Part shown: one piece after another, positions 16,182 to 25,600 of the stretch | Position numbering within the stretch: the first letter of the stretch is position 1 | Layout: each line of letters starts with the position of its first letter | Assembly: GCF_009695775.1 (NCBI RefSeq) | Contig: NZ_VUNG01000013.1 | Span: forward strand, 1 to 64,000 | Length of the DNA: 64,000 nt | From: Hallella mizrahii | Lineage (GTDB): Bacteria; Bacteroidota; Bacteroidia; Bacteroidales; Bacteroidaceae | Direction of reading: 5' to 3' | Position numbers and translations under genes: made by a program | The notes under the pieces: generated by a model | The model's database searches: none | Told to the model about the DNA's origin: nothing | The model's input: the letters and a program-made list of their open reading frames with translations, nothing else

Positions 16182-17240
16182 ATGAAGAGACTTACTACCC
16201 TTTTACTACTGGTCATGGCGATGGTCCTGACGGTGAGTGCCAACAATCAGTCCAACGACAACATCCGGCGGGGTGACTCCTGCATGGTGGACTATGATCT
16301 GAAACATGCCCTGGAGTTTTACCTCAAAGCTTTGCCCAGTGACGGCAGTGCTGCCTTGCGCATGAAGATCGCCAACGCCTATTATCGTCAGAGCAACTAT
16401 GCCAAGTGCCTCGATATTGTCAATGAACTGCCCGCTGATTCGCTCGACCATGATACCATGCACCATCTGTTTGACTGCTGCAGGGCGCTTGGACTCAACC
16501 AGCAGACAATAGGGTGGGGCGAGGCTCTTGTCAAGCGGTGGCCGATGGATGGAGAGGCTGTGGCGAAGCTCGCTAAGGAATATTTGCTTTCGGGGTTGAA
16601 AGACAAGGCAGAAATTGTCTGTAACAGATTTTGGCTGAAAGACGAGACCTGCATGGCAGTCAATGATATCATGGCCGACGTGTATATGGCCCAACGGCAG
16701 TGGGTATTGGCCAAGGACAGCTATCTGCTGTTGTTGCAACAGGGCGACTCCACTTATAAGAACATGCTCAACCTTGGCGTGAGCTATGAGCGACTGGAGC
16801 ATCCGGCAGAGGCACGGAAGGCTTTGGACGTGGCCATCGCCATGTCAGACTCCTCGGTTGCTGCTCCGCTCTATCATCAAGGAGTGGTGCTTGGTGCCTT
16901 GGGCGATTACAAAGCGTCGATGGACTGCTTCCATCGTGCTTTGGAATTGCTGCGACCCGACAGTGCGGTGATGTTTTCCTGTTATCGCGGTTTAGCGGAA
17001 GGTGAATATGCCGGGCAGGACTATCGTCGGGCACTCGATGATTTCGTTCTGGCAGAAGGCTATGATCCGAACTCTATCAGTACACCTTATTATATAGGTA
17101 TCTGTTCAGAGGTTCTTGGCAAGAGACAAGAGGCTAAAGCCGCTTATCAGCGTTTCCTGCAAAGGGCAGCAGACGTGGAGAGTCCCAACAAAGAACTGAG
17201 GAAGATGATGGCGGATGCCAAAAAGAGAATAGGAAGGTAA
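16182..17240 (+). CDS. exported tetratricopeptide-repeat protein
   Basis: 352 residues starting with a signal peptide (MKRLTTLLLLVMAMVLTVSAN). The mature protein is a run of TPR helices: DYDLKHALEFYLKALPSD, LRMKIANAYYRQSNYAKCL, YMAQRQWVLAKDSYLLLLQ, YKNMLNLGVSYERLEHPAEA, HQGVVLGALGDYKASMDCFHRAL and YYIGICSEVLGKRQEAKAAYQRFL. It probably acts as a periplasmic or surface scaffold; no partner is implied by the neighbours, as the next gene is convergent. Promoter and ATG are clear. No catalytic domain is visible. Confidence 0.85.
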   Translation: MKRLTTLLLLVMAMVLTVSANNQSNDNIRRGDSCMVDYDLKHALEFYLKALPSDGSAALRMKIANAYYRQSNYAKCLDIVNELPADSLDHDTMHHLFDCCRALGLNQQTIGWGEALVKRWPMDGEAVAKLAKEYLLSGLKDKAEIVCNRFWLKDETCMAVNDIMADVYMAQRQWVLAKDSYLLLLQQGDSTYKNMLNLGVSYERLEHPAEARKALDVAIAMSDSSVAAPLYHQGVVLGALGDYKASMDCFHRALELLRPDSAVMFSCYRGLAEGEYAGQDYRRALDDFVLAEGYDPNSISTPYYIGICSEVLGKRQEAKAAYQRFLQRAADVESPNKELRKMMADAKKRIGR

Positions 17241-17289
17241 GAGTCGATCTGAAACGATTCTTCTTTAATTGATACTTACGAAGATCGTT

Positions 17290-18072
17290 TCACTTGTTTT
17301 CTGTACTTGTGTCGATGTCATAGCCATAGAGTGCATAGTCGGCACGCGCAGGGTCATCGGGAAAGACCTCGCGCATCAGTCGGGTAAGAGCGACGACAGC
17401 TCTCCATCCGTTTGTTTTTCCGATGTCGAGGTGCAGCTTGTTGGCCGTTTGCATTACATGGGTGTCGAGTGGGATAAACAGATGACGCTTATCGATGAAG
17501 TCGCTCCATAGCCCTAAGTCTACGGGCGATCCGCTGCGCACCATCCAACGAAGAAACATACAAGGGCGTTTGCAGACAGATGTGTAGGGCATGGGCACAA
17601 GGCCCTTGATGCCTCGTTGACGGAAGTAAGTGGCAAAGGCAGAGAGAACGGCTTCTACGTCGGTTGTGTCCTCTGCCTTTTTATCAGCTTTTCCTGCGGC
17701 ATTTTGTGCAAAGTGCCCTAATGTGCCGTAGCTGCGGAGGAGATCGTGCAAGGCTGTGAGCAGTGCATGGATGTCGGCAAAGGTATAGAGACGATAGAAG
17801 CATTGAGGTGAAGGAGTGAGTGCATGGTCAAAAGTTCCGCTGGCTATCCAATTGTAAGGATGCCACTGAGCCATGTTCATCAACTGCTCAATCTTTGGCA
17901 AAAATTGTTGGCGCGAGCCATAGCTGAGACACATGGCCAGGAAAGCTGTCATCTCCTGGTCGAGTGGATCACTCACCTGGTGCATGAACCAAGAAGGATC
18001 GTCCTTGATAAATGATGCGGTCTCGTAGCGATCGGCAAGAGAGGCCATGAGCTGACGTAGTGCTTTGTTCAT
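17290..18072 (-). CDS. TIGR02757/DUF2400 family protein
   Basis: 260 residues matching the TIGR02757 family throughout: an N-terminal ADRYETASFIKDDPSWFMHQ block, QEMTAFLAMCLSYGSRQQFLPKIEQLM, MFLRWMVRSGSPVDLGLW, HVMQTANKLHL and a C-terminal DDPARADYALYGYDI. The helical arrangement with a helix-hairpin-helix-like centre and DPxxADYALF-type ending has suggested relationship to HhH-GPD DNA glycosylases, but activity has not been shown to my knowledge. Its ATG overlaps the Rpn-type gene's stop by 4 bp (ATGA), so the two are translationally coupled. Confidence 0.88.
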   Translation of the reverse strand: MNKALRQLMASLADRYETASFIKDDPSWFMHQVSDPLDQEMTAFLAMCLSYGSRQQFLPKIEQLMNMAQWHPYNWIASGTFDHALTPSPQCFYRLYTFADIHALLTALHDLLRSYGTLGHFAQNAAGKADKKAEDTTDVEAVLSAFATYFRQRGIKGLVPMPYTSVCKRPCMFLRWMVRSGSPVDLGLWSDFIDKRHLFIPLDTHVMQTANKLHLDIGKTNGWRAVVALTRLMREVFPDDPARADYALYGYDIDTSTENK

Positions 18073-19142
18073 AGCTTTTCTATCTGATCGATGGTCAGAC
18101 CTGTGGTTTTGGCTATGTCGGCAATGGGATAGTTAAGGGCCTTCAGCTTTTGGGCCATCTCAAGCATCAAAGCCGTGCGGCCTTTTTCGATACCTTTCTC
18201 GATGCCTTGCTGCAAGCCTTTCTCGATGCCTTGCTGCATACCTTTCTCGATACCTTGCTGCATACCTTTCTCGATGCCTTGCTGCATACCTTTCTCGATA
18301 CCTTGCTGCATACCTTTCTCGATGCCTTGCTGCAAGCCTTTCTCGATACCTTTCTCCATGCCCATCTCCATGCCTTTCTTCATACCCTTTTCCAATCCTT
18401 CTTTCATACCTTGCTGGGTTCCGTACTTAAGGGCATCATCCTTGATGGTGCGCTCAACCATGACGGCATCCCAGAACTCTTCGTAACCATAGAGCTGAGC
18501 CTCAGTATAGGACGATTCTTCCAATAGGGTGACAGCCTTATGGATCTCAGGATTCTCGATGAACTCGTCAGGAATTTCGCGCACATCGTCGTGCATCTCT
18601 GTGAGGAAACGGAGCCATAGCACCATCATCTTTTTGTCGAGTACACTCTGGGGCTTGAACTTGGGCAGCTCCACAAAGACGAAATGTAGTCCGTCGATGA
18701 CTTTGTCGGTATGCTCAATGTTGACGATGTCGTAGAGGTGGTAGAACTCCTTCATCTTTGGTTCAAAGATGTCGTTGACCAAGCTCAGCGAGTACACTGG
18801 TTGGAGATAGCTGTAGTGGCAGGCCTTATCGAGCTGGCGCACATAAGCTTTAGAGGCGTTGAAAAGTACGCGTTGCATAAACGTGTCGGTCCAGTACATC
18901 TGCATCTCCACGAGAAACTGTCGTCCATGTGTGTCCCTGCAGCGCACGTCGACGATAGTGTTCTTTTTCAGAGGTGTGTTGGGCACCAGTTCGGCAGGAA
19001 GAAACTCCACAGTCTCTATCTGCTCCCCGTCTTTGAAGGGAAGCAGTGCATTAAGAAAACTGGTAGTCAAGTCAGGATGCTCACCAAAGATCTTCTTAAA
19101 AGTCAGGTCGGCTCGTGGATCCAAATATCTTAATACCTTCAT
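18069..19142 (-). CDS. Rpn-family PD-(D/E)XK nuclease with octapeptide repeat tail
   Basis: 357 residues. Residues 1-230 are the Rpn/PDDEXK-transposase-like domain: YLDPRADLTFKKIFGEHPDLTTSFLNALL at the start, then the catalytic-type IVDVRCRDTHGRQFLVEMQM (D...ExQ) and an AxxY-L region (KAYVRQLDKACHYSYLQPVYSLSL). Rpn proteins promote RecA-independent recombination in E. coli and are linked to phage defence in some systems. Residues ~245-330 are near-perfect IEKGMQQG repeats forming a charged helix, followed by a short helical tail (ALNYPIADIAKTTGLTIDQIEKL) resembling a helix-turn-helix. The repeat number is unusually high. It is the first gene of a pair with TIGR02757. Confidence 0.88.
   Translation of the reverse strand: MKVLRYLDPRADLTFKKIFGEHPDLTTSFLNALLPFKDGEQIETVEFLPAELVPNTPLKKNTIVDVRCRDTHGRQFLVEMQMYWTDTFMQRVLFNASKAYVRQLDKACHYSYLQPVYSLSLVNDIFEPKMKEFYHLYDIVNIEHTDKVIDGLHFVFVELPKFKPQSVLDKKMMVLWLRFLTEMHDDVREIPDEFIENPEIHKAVTLLEESSYTEAQLYGYEEFWDAVMVERTIKDDALKYGTQQGMKEGLEKGMKKGMEMGMEKGIEKGLQQGIEKGMQQGIEKGMQQGIEKGMQQGIEKGMQQGIEKGLQQGIEKGIEKGRTALMLEMAQKLKALNYPIADIAKTTGLTIDQIEKL
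18183..18420. repeat. in-frame 24-bp tandem repeats in the Rpn-type gene
   Basis: Units of CTTGCTGCATACCTTTCTCG plus GATG/ATAC repeat about seven times with few differences, then decay into shorter 12-bp units (GMEKG-type). Each unit encodes IEKGMQQG or IEKGLQQG on the minus strand. Because the unit is a multiple of three, gain or loss of units keeps the frame. Confidence 0.85.
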
Positions 19143-19174
19143 AGTGTCGCGAATTTGAGTTCTTTGATTCTATC

Positions 19175-19200
19175 TGCAAATATCGCAAAAATATTTGAGA
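19175..19200 (-). promoter_or_regulatory. promoter element of the Rpn gene, shared with oxyR
   Basis: Minus-strand TATTTTTG at 19193-19186 within GCAAATATCGCAAAAATAT; 25 of 26 bp match 15508-15533. It lies 33-58 bp upstream of the ATG. Confidence 0.5.
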
Positions 19201-19268
19201 AATCCAAGAGAAAGCGTGGAATTCAGTGGCTTTTACTTTATATAGGCGAAAGAAACTGTGGGTAGAGA

Positions 19269-19300
19269 CTTGCACGTGTCAGCATATTATATTATCTTTG
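19269..19300 (+). promoter_or_regulatory. promoter of the esterase-GH28 operon
   Basis: CTTG at 19269-19272, 20 bp, TATCTTTG at 19293-19300; a leader of about 45 nt. Confidence 0.65.
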
Positions 19301-19351
19301 TAGCGACGAAAGATACAATCATTTAACTAATAACTAATCATACAACAAATT

Positions 19352-21007
19352 ATGAGAAAACTGATTTACTGTTTAGTGCTTCTTTTGGCTCCGCTGACCT
19401 CGATGGCCGGGACGTTGCTTCACCGCACGGCTCCCAGTGCTTTGCTGGGTGGCATGCCGCAGGTGGACTACACTATTTATCTGCCCGACAGCATGACAGA
19501 AGGACGGAAGTTCCCCATTGCCTATCTGCTCCACGGTGGCGGGTGCTCCAACACCGAGTGGCAGGACCATGGCCATCTGAAAGAGGTGATGGACAGTCTG
19601 ATTCGTCGTGGCGAGGTGGCACCGATGATCGTCGTTTGTCCTGAGGCTAACAAAAAGAACATGATATGGTTCAACGATCCTCAGTGGCGTTACGAGGATT
19701 TCTTCTTCACCGAGTTTTTGCCCTATATTGAGCGTACCTATCCTGTCATCGCTGACCGCCGCTATCGTTTCGTGGGTGGCTTCTCCATGGGAGGCGGTGG
19801 TGCTGTGGTCTACGGCATTCACCATCCCGAATTGTTCTCGATGGTTTACGACATGTCTGGCTATTTGCGCCGTCAGCCTCTCGACTTCCTCAAGAACGAT
19901 CCGCAGGGCGAGTGGCGGCAACAGGTGGTGGAGCGCAACAATCCTATTTTGGAGGTGAGCCGGGCCGGTGCCGACCAAGTGAACAGATGGAAACAAGTAA
20001 GTTGGTTTGTCGACTGTGGTGACCATGACTTCACACTTGAGGGCAACATGGACTTCGTCAAGGCACTCCGCAAACAAGGCATCGGCTATCAGATGCGGGT
20101 GCGCAGTGGGGCGCATAACTGGGACTACTGGGCTCCCTGTCTTGTCAACGCGCTCAAGCAGTTCTCGTTGCGTGCCTTCCATGCCAATCGTCTGCAGGTG
20201 GTGGAGCAGGGCGGATTGGGAACGTATCCGTCCGTGATGCTGTCGGTCGACGGATTCAAAGCTCATACAGTTTTCTGTCCGCAGGATCTGAGCACCTTTG
20301 ATGCCCGCCATCCACTGCCTGTGGTGGTGTGGGGCAATGGAGCTTGCACGGACTCACCTTGGGAGCACTATCGCTTTCTCAATGAGATTGCCTCTCATGG
20401 CTATCTGGTCATTGCTACCGGATATTTCCCTAATGGCGACACGCCTTATCAGGGTCCCATGTCGTCGCCACAGCAGCAGATAGAGTCTATCGACTGGGCG
20501 GTGAAGCAGGCTTCTGACTCCAATAGTGTCTTCTATGGTAAGATTGACACACGGGCCATCTGTGCGTCGGGTATGTCGTGCGGTGGTTTGCAGACACTCT
20601 ACAACTGTGGCGACCCACGCATCAAGACTTATATGATTTGCAACAGCGGACTCTTCATTGACCCGTCCATCGCTATGCCTAATATGCCGATGCCGCACAA
20701 AGAGCAGCTGCGCAAGGTGCATGGGCCGATCATCTACATCCTTGGCGGAAAGGAAGACATCGCCTACAACAATGGCATGGATGATTTCCATCGCATATCT
20801 CACGTGCCTGCCGTGGCTGTCAACTATCCGGTAGGTCATGGCGGCACCTATCGTCAGCCTCATGGAGGAGAGTTCCGCATTCCCGCTGTGGCCTGGCTCG
20901 ACTGGCAACTCAAGGGTGACCGGCAAGCCGCAAAGATGTTTATTGGCAAAAACTGCGGACTCGCCCAAAGGAAGGGATGGACGGTGGAGCGCAATAAAAA
21001 GATGTAA
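19352..21007 (+). CDS. exported two-domain esterase (CE1-like plus second alpha/beta hydrolase)
   Basis: 551 residues with a signal peptide (MRKLIYCLVLLLAPLTSMAG). The first domain (about 25-275) is a CE1/esterase-D-type hydrolase: oxyanion region YLLHGGGCSNTEW, nucleophile GFS145MGGGG and a late His in SGAHNWDYW. The second (about 285-540) is a different alpha/beta hydrolase: VVVWGNGACTDSP, nucleophile ASGMS409CGG, acid/His region LGGKEDIAYNNG and YPVGHGGTY, closest to chlorophyllase/dienelactone-type folds. Two active sites in one chain suggest removal of two kinds of ester decoration from plant polysaccharide. The GH28 gene follows 40 bp later, which points to pectin. Substrates are inferred from context only. 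Confidence 0.85.
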   Translation: MRKLIYCLVLLLAPLTSMAGTLLHRTAPSALLGGMPQVDYTIYLPDSMTEGRKFPIAYLLHGGGCSNTEWQDHGHLKEVMDSLIRRGEVAPMIVVCPEANKKNMIWFNDPQWRYEDFFFTEFLPYIERTYPVIADRRYRFVGGFSMGGGGAVVYGIHHPELFSMVYDMSGYLRRQPLDFLKNDPQGEWRQQVVERNNPILEVSRAGADQVNRWKQVSWFVDCGDHDFTLEGNMDFVKALRKQGIGYQMRVRSGAHNWDYWAPCLVNALKQFSLRAFHANRLQVVEQGGLGTYPSVMLSVDGFKAHTVFCPQDLSTFDARHPLPVVVWGNGACTDSPWEHYRFLNEIASHGYLVIATGYFPNGDTPYQGPMSSPQQQIESIDWAVKQASDSNSVFYGKIDTRAICASGMSCGGLQTLYNCGDPRIKTYMICNSGLFIDPSIAMPNMPMPHKEQLRKVHGPIIYILGGKEDIAYNNGMDDFHRISHVPAVAVNYPVGHGGTYRQPHGGEFRIPAVAWLDWQLKGDRQAAKMFIGKNCGLAQRKGWTVERNKKM

Positions 21008-21047
21008 GCGAACCTATAAAATACGATTTTAGACAAAGAAACAAATC

Positions 21048-22568
21048 ATGAATCACACGACTTTGTTATGCAGCTTGGCAGCAGGGCTCATGGCTGTGCC
21101 TATGACTGCAAACGCCGACAGCGACGTGAGCAAAGAGAAAGCGTCGCAAAATACGCCCCAAGGATGGCGCGCTGTAGAGTTGCCTTCTATTGTCGCCATC
21201 ACGGAGGCCAATACTCTAAACATCGAGGACTATGGAGCTTCCATCACGTCGGCTGACAATACAGTTGCCATTCAGCGAGCCCTTGATGCCGTTCCAGAGG
21301 AAGGCGGGATGGTGGTGGTGCCGGCAGGCACATGGCTGTGCGGCCCGCTGCAAGTCAAAGCGCATACCGTGCTGCATTTGGCAGCCGGTGCTACATTGCG
21401 GTTGTTGCCTTTTGGAACTTATCCCAGCGACAATGGCAATTACAAGGCGAAGACTTTCTTGACCAACCGCAAGAATGCCTCTGACATCATCATCGAAGGC
21501 GAGAGCACGTCGTCAAGCATCGTCGATGGACAGGGTGCCGCGTGGTGGAAAGCTGTGGAACAGAAGAAGTTTGACCGCCCCGCCCTCGTCCGCTTTTCCA
21601 GTGGAAGCCGTTTCCTGGTGCGCAACATGCGCTTTGAGAATGCGCCGGGAGTGAATGTCACTATTGGACAAAGTGGCAAGGGCAGCCATGGCACGGTGCA
21701 CGACGTGGTGATACGCGAGCCGTCGTCGACAGCTTCCACCGGACAGAAATCCCACAATACCGACGGCATACCCATTTGGGCACCCTATGTGAATGTCTAC
21801 AACTGCGACATCAGTAACGGTGACGATAATGTGGTGGTTGACTCCGACGGACAGTACGTGCATGTGTGGAATTGCAAGTTTGGCACTGGGCATGGTGCTT
21901 CCATCGGCAGCTTCACTGAACGCGTACATGACGTGCTGTGGGAAGGCATCAGCTTCCGTGGCACTGACAGCGGCTTCAGACTGAAGAGCCAACGGGGAAG
22001 AAGCGGACAGGTATACAATATTACGATGCGCAACTGCACCATGCAAAACGTGATGAATCCCATCTACATAGAATGCTGGTACGACAAGAGCACCAAGCCT
22101 GAGCCTTCTCTGGCACCAACGGCCGATTCTGTCGCCACCACGCCAGCCTTTCACGATATTCTCATTCAGCACGTCACAGCTACAGCCACGCCCTATAAGA
22201 AAAGCGGCAAAGCGGCTTTTCCCGTGTATATTTACGGACTACCCGAAAGTCTCGTGCACCGCGTGACGCTCGACGACGTACATGTAGATGCCAAGAAAGG
22301 CATGTTTCTGGCCTATTGCGATGTGACGTTCACCGGCGGATGCAGCATCAAGAATCTTACCGACTCCACAAAGTATATAGCAAAACGCTATGAGGCAAAT
22401 ATCACCGGCACCTACGACGGATCGGAAACAACTGCCATAAACGGCGTGAAAGTCTCAAAACCCATGAGCCATGACTATGCCTATACGCTCTTGGGCACAC
22501 TGCGCTCGCAGCAATCGCTGTCGCGTGGCGTCTACATCGTCAATCATCATAAAGTGTTGGTGAGATAA
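21048..22568 (+). CDS. exported GH28 family polygalacturonase-like glycosidase
   Basis: 506 residues with an N-terminal signal (HTTLLCSLAAGLMAVPMTANA). The right-handed beta-helix shows the GH28 signatures in order: HNTDGIPIW (NTD), SNGDDNVVVDS (DD), GTGHGASIGSF (GHG) and a basic GFRLKSQRGRSG where RIK is usual (here RLK). An N-terminal pectate-lyase-3-like strand (IEDYGASITSADNTVAIQRALD) is also present. GH28 enzymes hydrolyse homogalacturonan or related galacturonides. Together with the upstream double esterase it forms a small pectin-processing operon without SusCD genes. Endo or exo mode cannot be told from sequence alone. Confidence 0.9.
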   Translation: MNHTTLLCSLAAGLMAVPMTANADSDVSKEKASQNTPQGWRAVELPSIVAITEANTLNIEDYGASITSADNTVAIQRALDAVPEEGGMVVVPAGTWLCGPLQVKAHTVLHLAAGATLRLLPFGTYPSDNGNYKAKTFLTNRKNASDIIIEGESTSSSIVDGQGAAWWKAVEQKKFDRPALVRFSSGSRFLVRNMRFENAPGVNVTIGQSGKGSHGTVHDVVIREPSSTASTGQKSHNTDGIPIWAPYVNVYNCDISNGDDNVVVDSDGQYVHVWNCKFGTGHGASIGSFTERVHDVLWEGISFRGTDSGFRLKSQRGRSGQVYNITMRNCTMQNVMNPIYIECWYDKSTKPEPSLAPTADSVATTPAFHDILIQHVTATATPYKKSGKAAFPVYIYGLPESLVHRVTLDDVHVDAKKGMFLAYCDVTFTGGCSIKNLTDSTKYIAKRYEANITGTYDGSETTAINGVKVSKPMSHDYAYTLLGTLRSQQSLSRGVYIVNHHKVLVR

Positions 22569-22590
22569 AGTCTCTCGCCTATAAAACGAA

Positions 22591-22625
22591 ACAACAGGCA
22601 ACTGCCTTGTAAGCGGTTGCCTGTT
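22591..22625. terminator. bidirectional terminator between GH28 and putA
   Basis: CAACAGGCAAC and GTTGCCTGTTG pair perfectly (11 bp) between two converging genes. On the minus strand the stem is followed by TTTCGTTTTA, a good U-rich tract for the putA-side transcript. Confidence 0.75.
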
Positions 22626-22651
22626 GTGAACTGTGTGAAAGCTTTTCGCTT

Positions 22652-25600
22652 TTATGCTTCCTTGAATTCTTCCTCAATCTTTGGTGCCTTGTCCTGACCA
22701 CTACCGTAGCGGTGATACTCAAAGGCGATGCTTTGCTCTTTGAGATAGTGGATGAGCTCCACACGTCCATCCTTCACTGGGACATCGGTAGCAATGAACT
22801 TGTTGGTGTCGGCGGCGCGCTGGTACATCTTCTCAGGAATGTCTGGCGCGCAGGTACGGATACGCTCATAGTCAGGTATGGAATCGATGAAGTTGTCGAG
22901 TGTCTCACGCTTGAGCCGTGCCCCTAACTTGACGAGTTGATCCTGCAAGTCAGGGCGTTTGTCGTTGGCATCGCAGCTCACTGTGAGCGGCGTGCCGCAG
23001 ATGTGAGCGGCCAAGGCCACCATGAGCGCCTGCTCGTCAGTGTCGCTTTTGAACAGTCGCAGTCCCATGCCGCCTTTGAGCGGCAGATAGCGGAACACAT
23101 TCTCTTCACCACTGATATGGTTCCAGTCGCGTGGATGTCGGAACTCGCTTTCCCATGCCTCGGCATAGCTTGTGTGGTAGTCGGTCTTCGACCCCGCCTT
23201 GTCGGTGATGATGGTGAACTGCTGGCAGTAATTCGGACCACCAGCCTTGATGCCTGGACCAAAGGCTGAGAGCTTCATGCCGCCGAAGGGTTGGCGATTG
23301 ACAATGGCTCCCGTGATACCGCGGTTGATATAAAGGTTGCCGGCCATGATGGAGTCGCGCCACAAATGGCGTTCGTTCTCGTCGAGTGTCTGGATACCCG
23401 AGGTCAGTCCGTAGTCAAGACCATTGACCAAGTTGATAGCTTCCTCCAGTGTGTCGAAAGGAGCCACGGAGAGCATAGGCCCGAAGAGCTCGGTGCGGAA
23501 CGAATAGTTTTGCGGGCTTACTCCCATCTTCACCGACGGAGCGAGGATATAACTCTTCTTGTCGACGAAGTGGGGCGGAACAAGCCAGGACTCTCCCGGT
23601 TCGAGGTTATTGATGGCATGGAGCAGTTTCTCGTTATGGTTGGTGATCATTGGTCCGACCACGTTGCCGGCATTCCACACACCACCCACCTTCATGCTTG
23701 TGGCGCAGTCACGAAGTTTCTCGCGGAAATCTTCACGTTCGTAAACCGAGCGCTCTACAAGGAAAAGCGAGCAGGCCGAGCATTTCTGTCCCGCGTTGCT
23801 GAAGGCCGAGTGACAGGCACTCATAATGGCGTGGTCCATGTCGGCCGATGCCGTACAGATGATGGCGTTTTTGCCACCGGTCTCTGCCGACAGCGGTGTT
23901 GTGGGCTTGGCACGCAGGATGGACTGTGCCGTGTCTGTGCCACCGGTGAGGATGATATGCTTGATCTCCGGAGCCTGTGTGAGTTTGTCGAGAGCGTCGT
24001 GCTCGGTGATGATGACCTGCAAAGCTTCCTTAGGTACACCGGCATCCCAAAAGGCTTTGGCAAAGAGCCATGCCACAGGAGCTGCCACGGAGGCAGGCTT
24101 CAGAATGACCGTGTTGCCGGATGCCAGTCCCGCTACGACACCACCGCAGGGAATGGCGCAGGGAAAGTTCCATGGTGAGATGACGAGCACGGTGCCCTTA
24201 GCCTTGATGTCGACATCTTTCAGAGCATAGAACTTCTTCATCGAGGTAGTGTAGAAGCGGCAGTAGTCTATACCTTCCGAAACCTCCACGTCACCTTCCA
24301 CAACTGTCTTACCGGTGATGGCACACATGGCACCGATGAGGTCACCACGCAGGTTGCCCATGCGGTTTGCGGCATCGTACATGATCTTGTGGCGCTCCTC
24401 TATTGTCGTGTCGCGCCAGTGTCCCGGGTCAGCGGCAGCGATTTTCACGATTTCTTCCACTTGGTCAGCGTTGGCCTTTGACATCTCGCAGATCTCCACG
24501 TCTTCGTCCTGCGAGCGGTCGTAGTATTTATAGCTGCTGTCATTGACGACCGTTTTGCTGCCAATCTGTGTCGGGATGATGTCGGGTTTGTCTGTCGGGC
24601 TCTTCTTCCACTTCTTAAAGATGTCGCGCTGCCATTCCTGGTTGCACTCGCGGTCGAAGTCGGTATCCTGCTCGTTGATCATCACGTCCTGAGGCGGGAT
24701 GGGGATATAAGGCTTGCGGCGGTCCTGTGTACGTGTCGGGGTGTGATTGAGATTGTCTTTGATGGCATAGGCATCCTCAAACTGCTTGCGCAGGAATTCC
24801 CATGTCTCGGTTCCCGGCTTGAGGTTGAACGAGTGGGTAAGGAAGTTGTCCGGTGCCGTGTTTTCGTCCATGCGTCGTACGAGATAGGAGACGGCATAGA
24901 GGAACTCTTTGTCGTGGACCACAGGGGCGTAGAGCACGACGTGGTTGCCGAGCTTCGACTGGGCGCGCCACACGTGATCGGCCATACCCTCAAGCATCTC
25001 GAAGCAGAAAGTGTCTTTTGGCGTGTGGTATTTCTGTGTGAGCAGATACGCGTAAGAAATGGTGTAGAGGTTGTGTGATGCCATACCAATGTGGAGACAG
25101 CGTGAGTTCTCGGGCAACAGGCCACGCTCGATGATATGGAGATAGTTGGCGTCGACCTCAGTCTTGTTGGGTCGCACCGGCGAAGGCCAGCCGTGCAGCG
25201 ACGAGGTGACCGTTTCCATATCGAGGTTACAGCCTTTGACGATACGCATCTTGATCCAAGCACCGCCTCGTGCCACACGTTCTTTGGCAAACTCCAGCAA
25301 CTTGGTCTGGAAGCCATAGGCATCGGGCAGATAAGCCTGAACCACGATACCGGCAGAATAGTGCAGGAACTCGGGCTTGGAAAGAGTGGCGAGGAACACG
25401 CGGATGGTCATGTCGAAGTCCTTGTATTCTTCCATGTCGAGGTTGACAAACTTCGGTTCCTTCTTGCCGTCGGGCGTGACGTAAGGATAGTCGATGGCTG
25501 TCTGGTAGAGCGTGGACATGCGGCGTACGAGCTCCGGGAAGGCCTCCTCGTAGTTTAGCGCGTGGGTTTGTGCATAGATACCCGAAATTTTCACCGAGAT

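Noticed and set aside
18183-18420. Possible CRISPR array
   Set aside because: The repeats are contiguous, in frame and without spacers; no cas genes are present. The arrays at 42180, 46557 and 47080 were rejected for the same reason.
18150-18527. Repetitive plus-strand ORFs with FLDALLHTFLDTL-type repeats
   Set aside because: They are the complementary frames of the Rpn octapeptide repeats.
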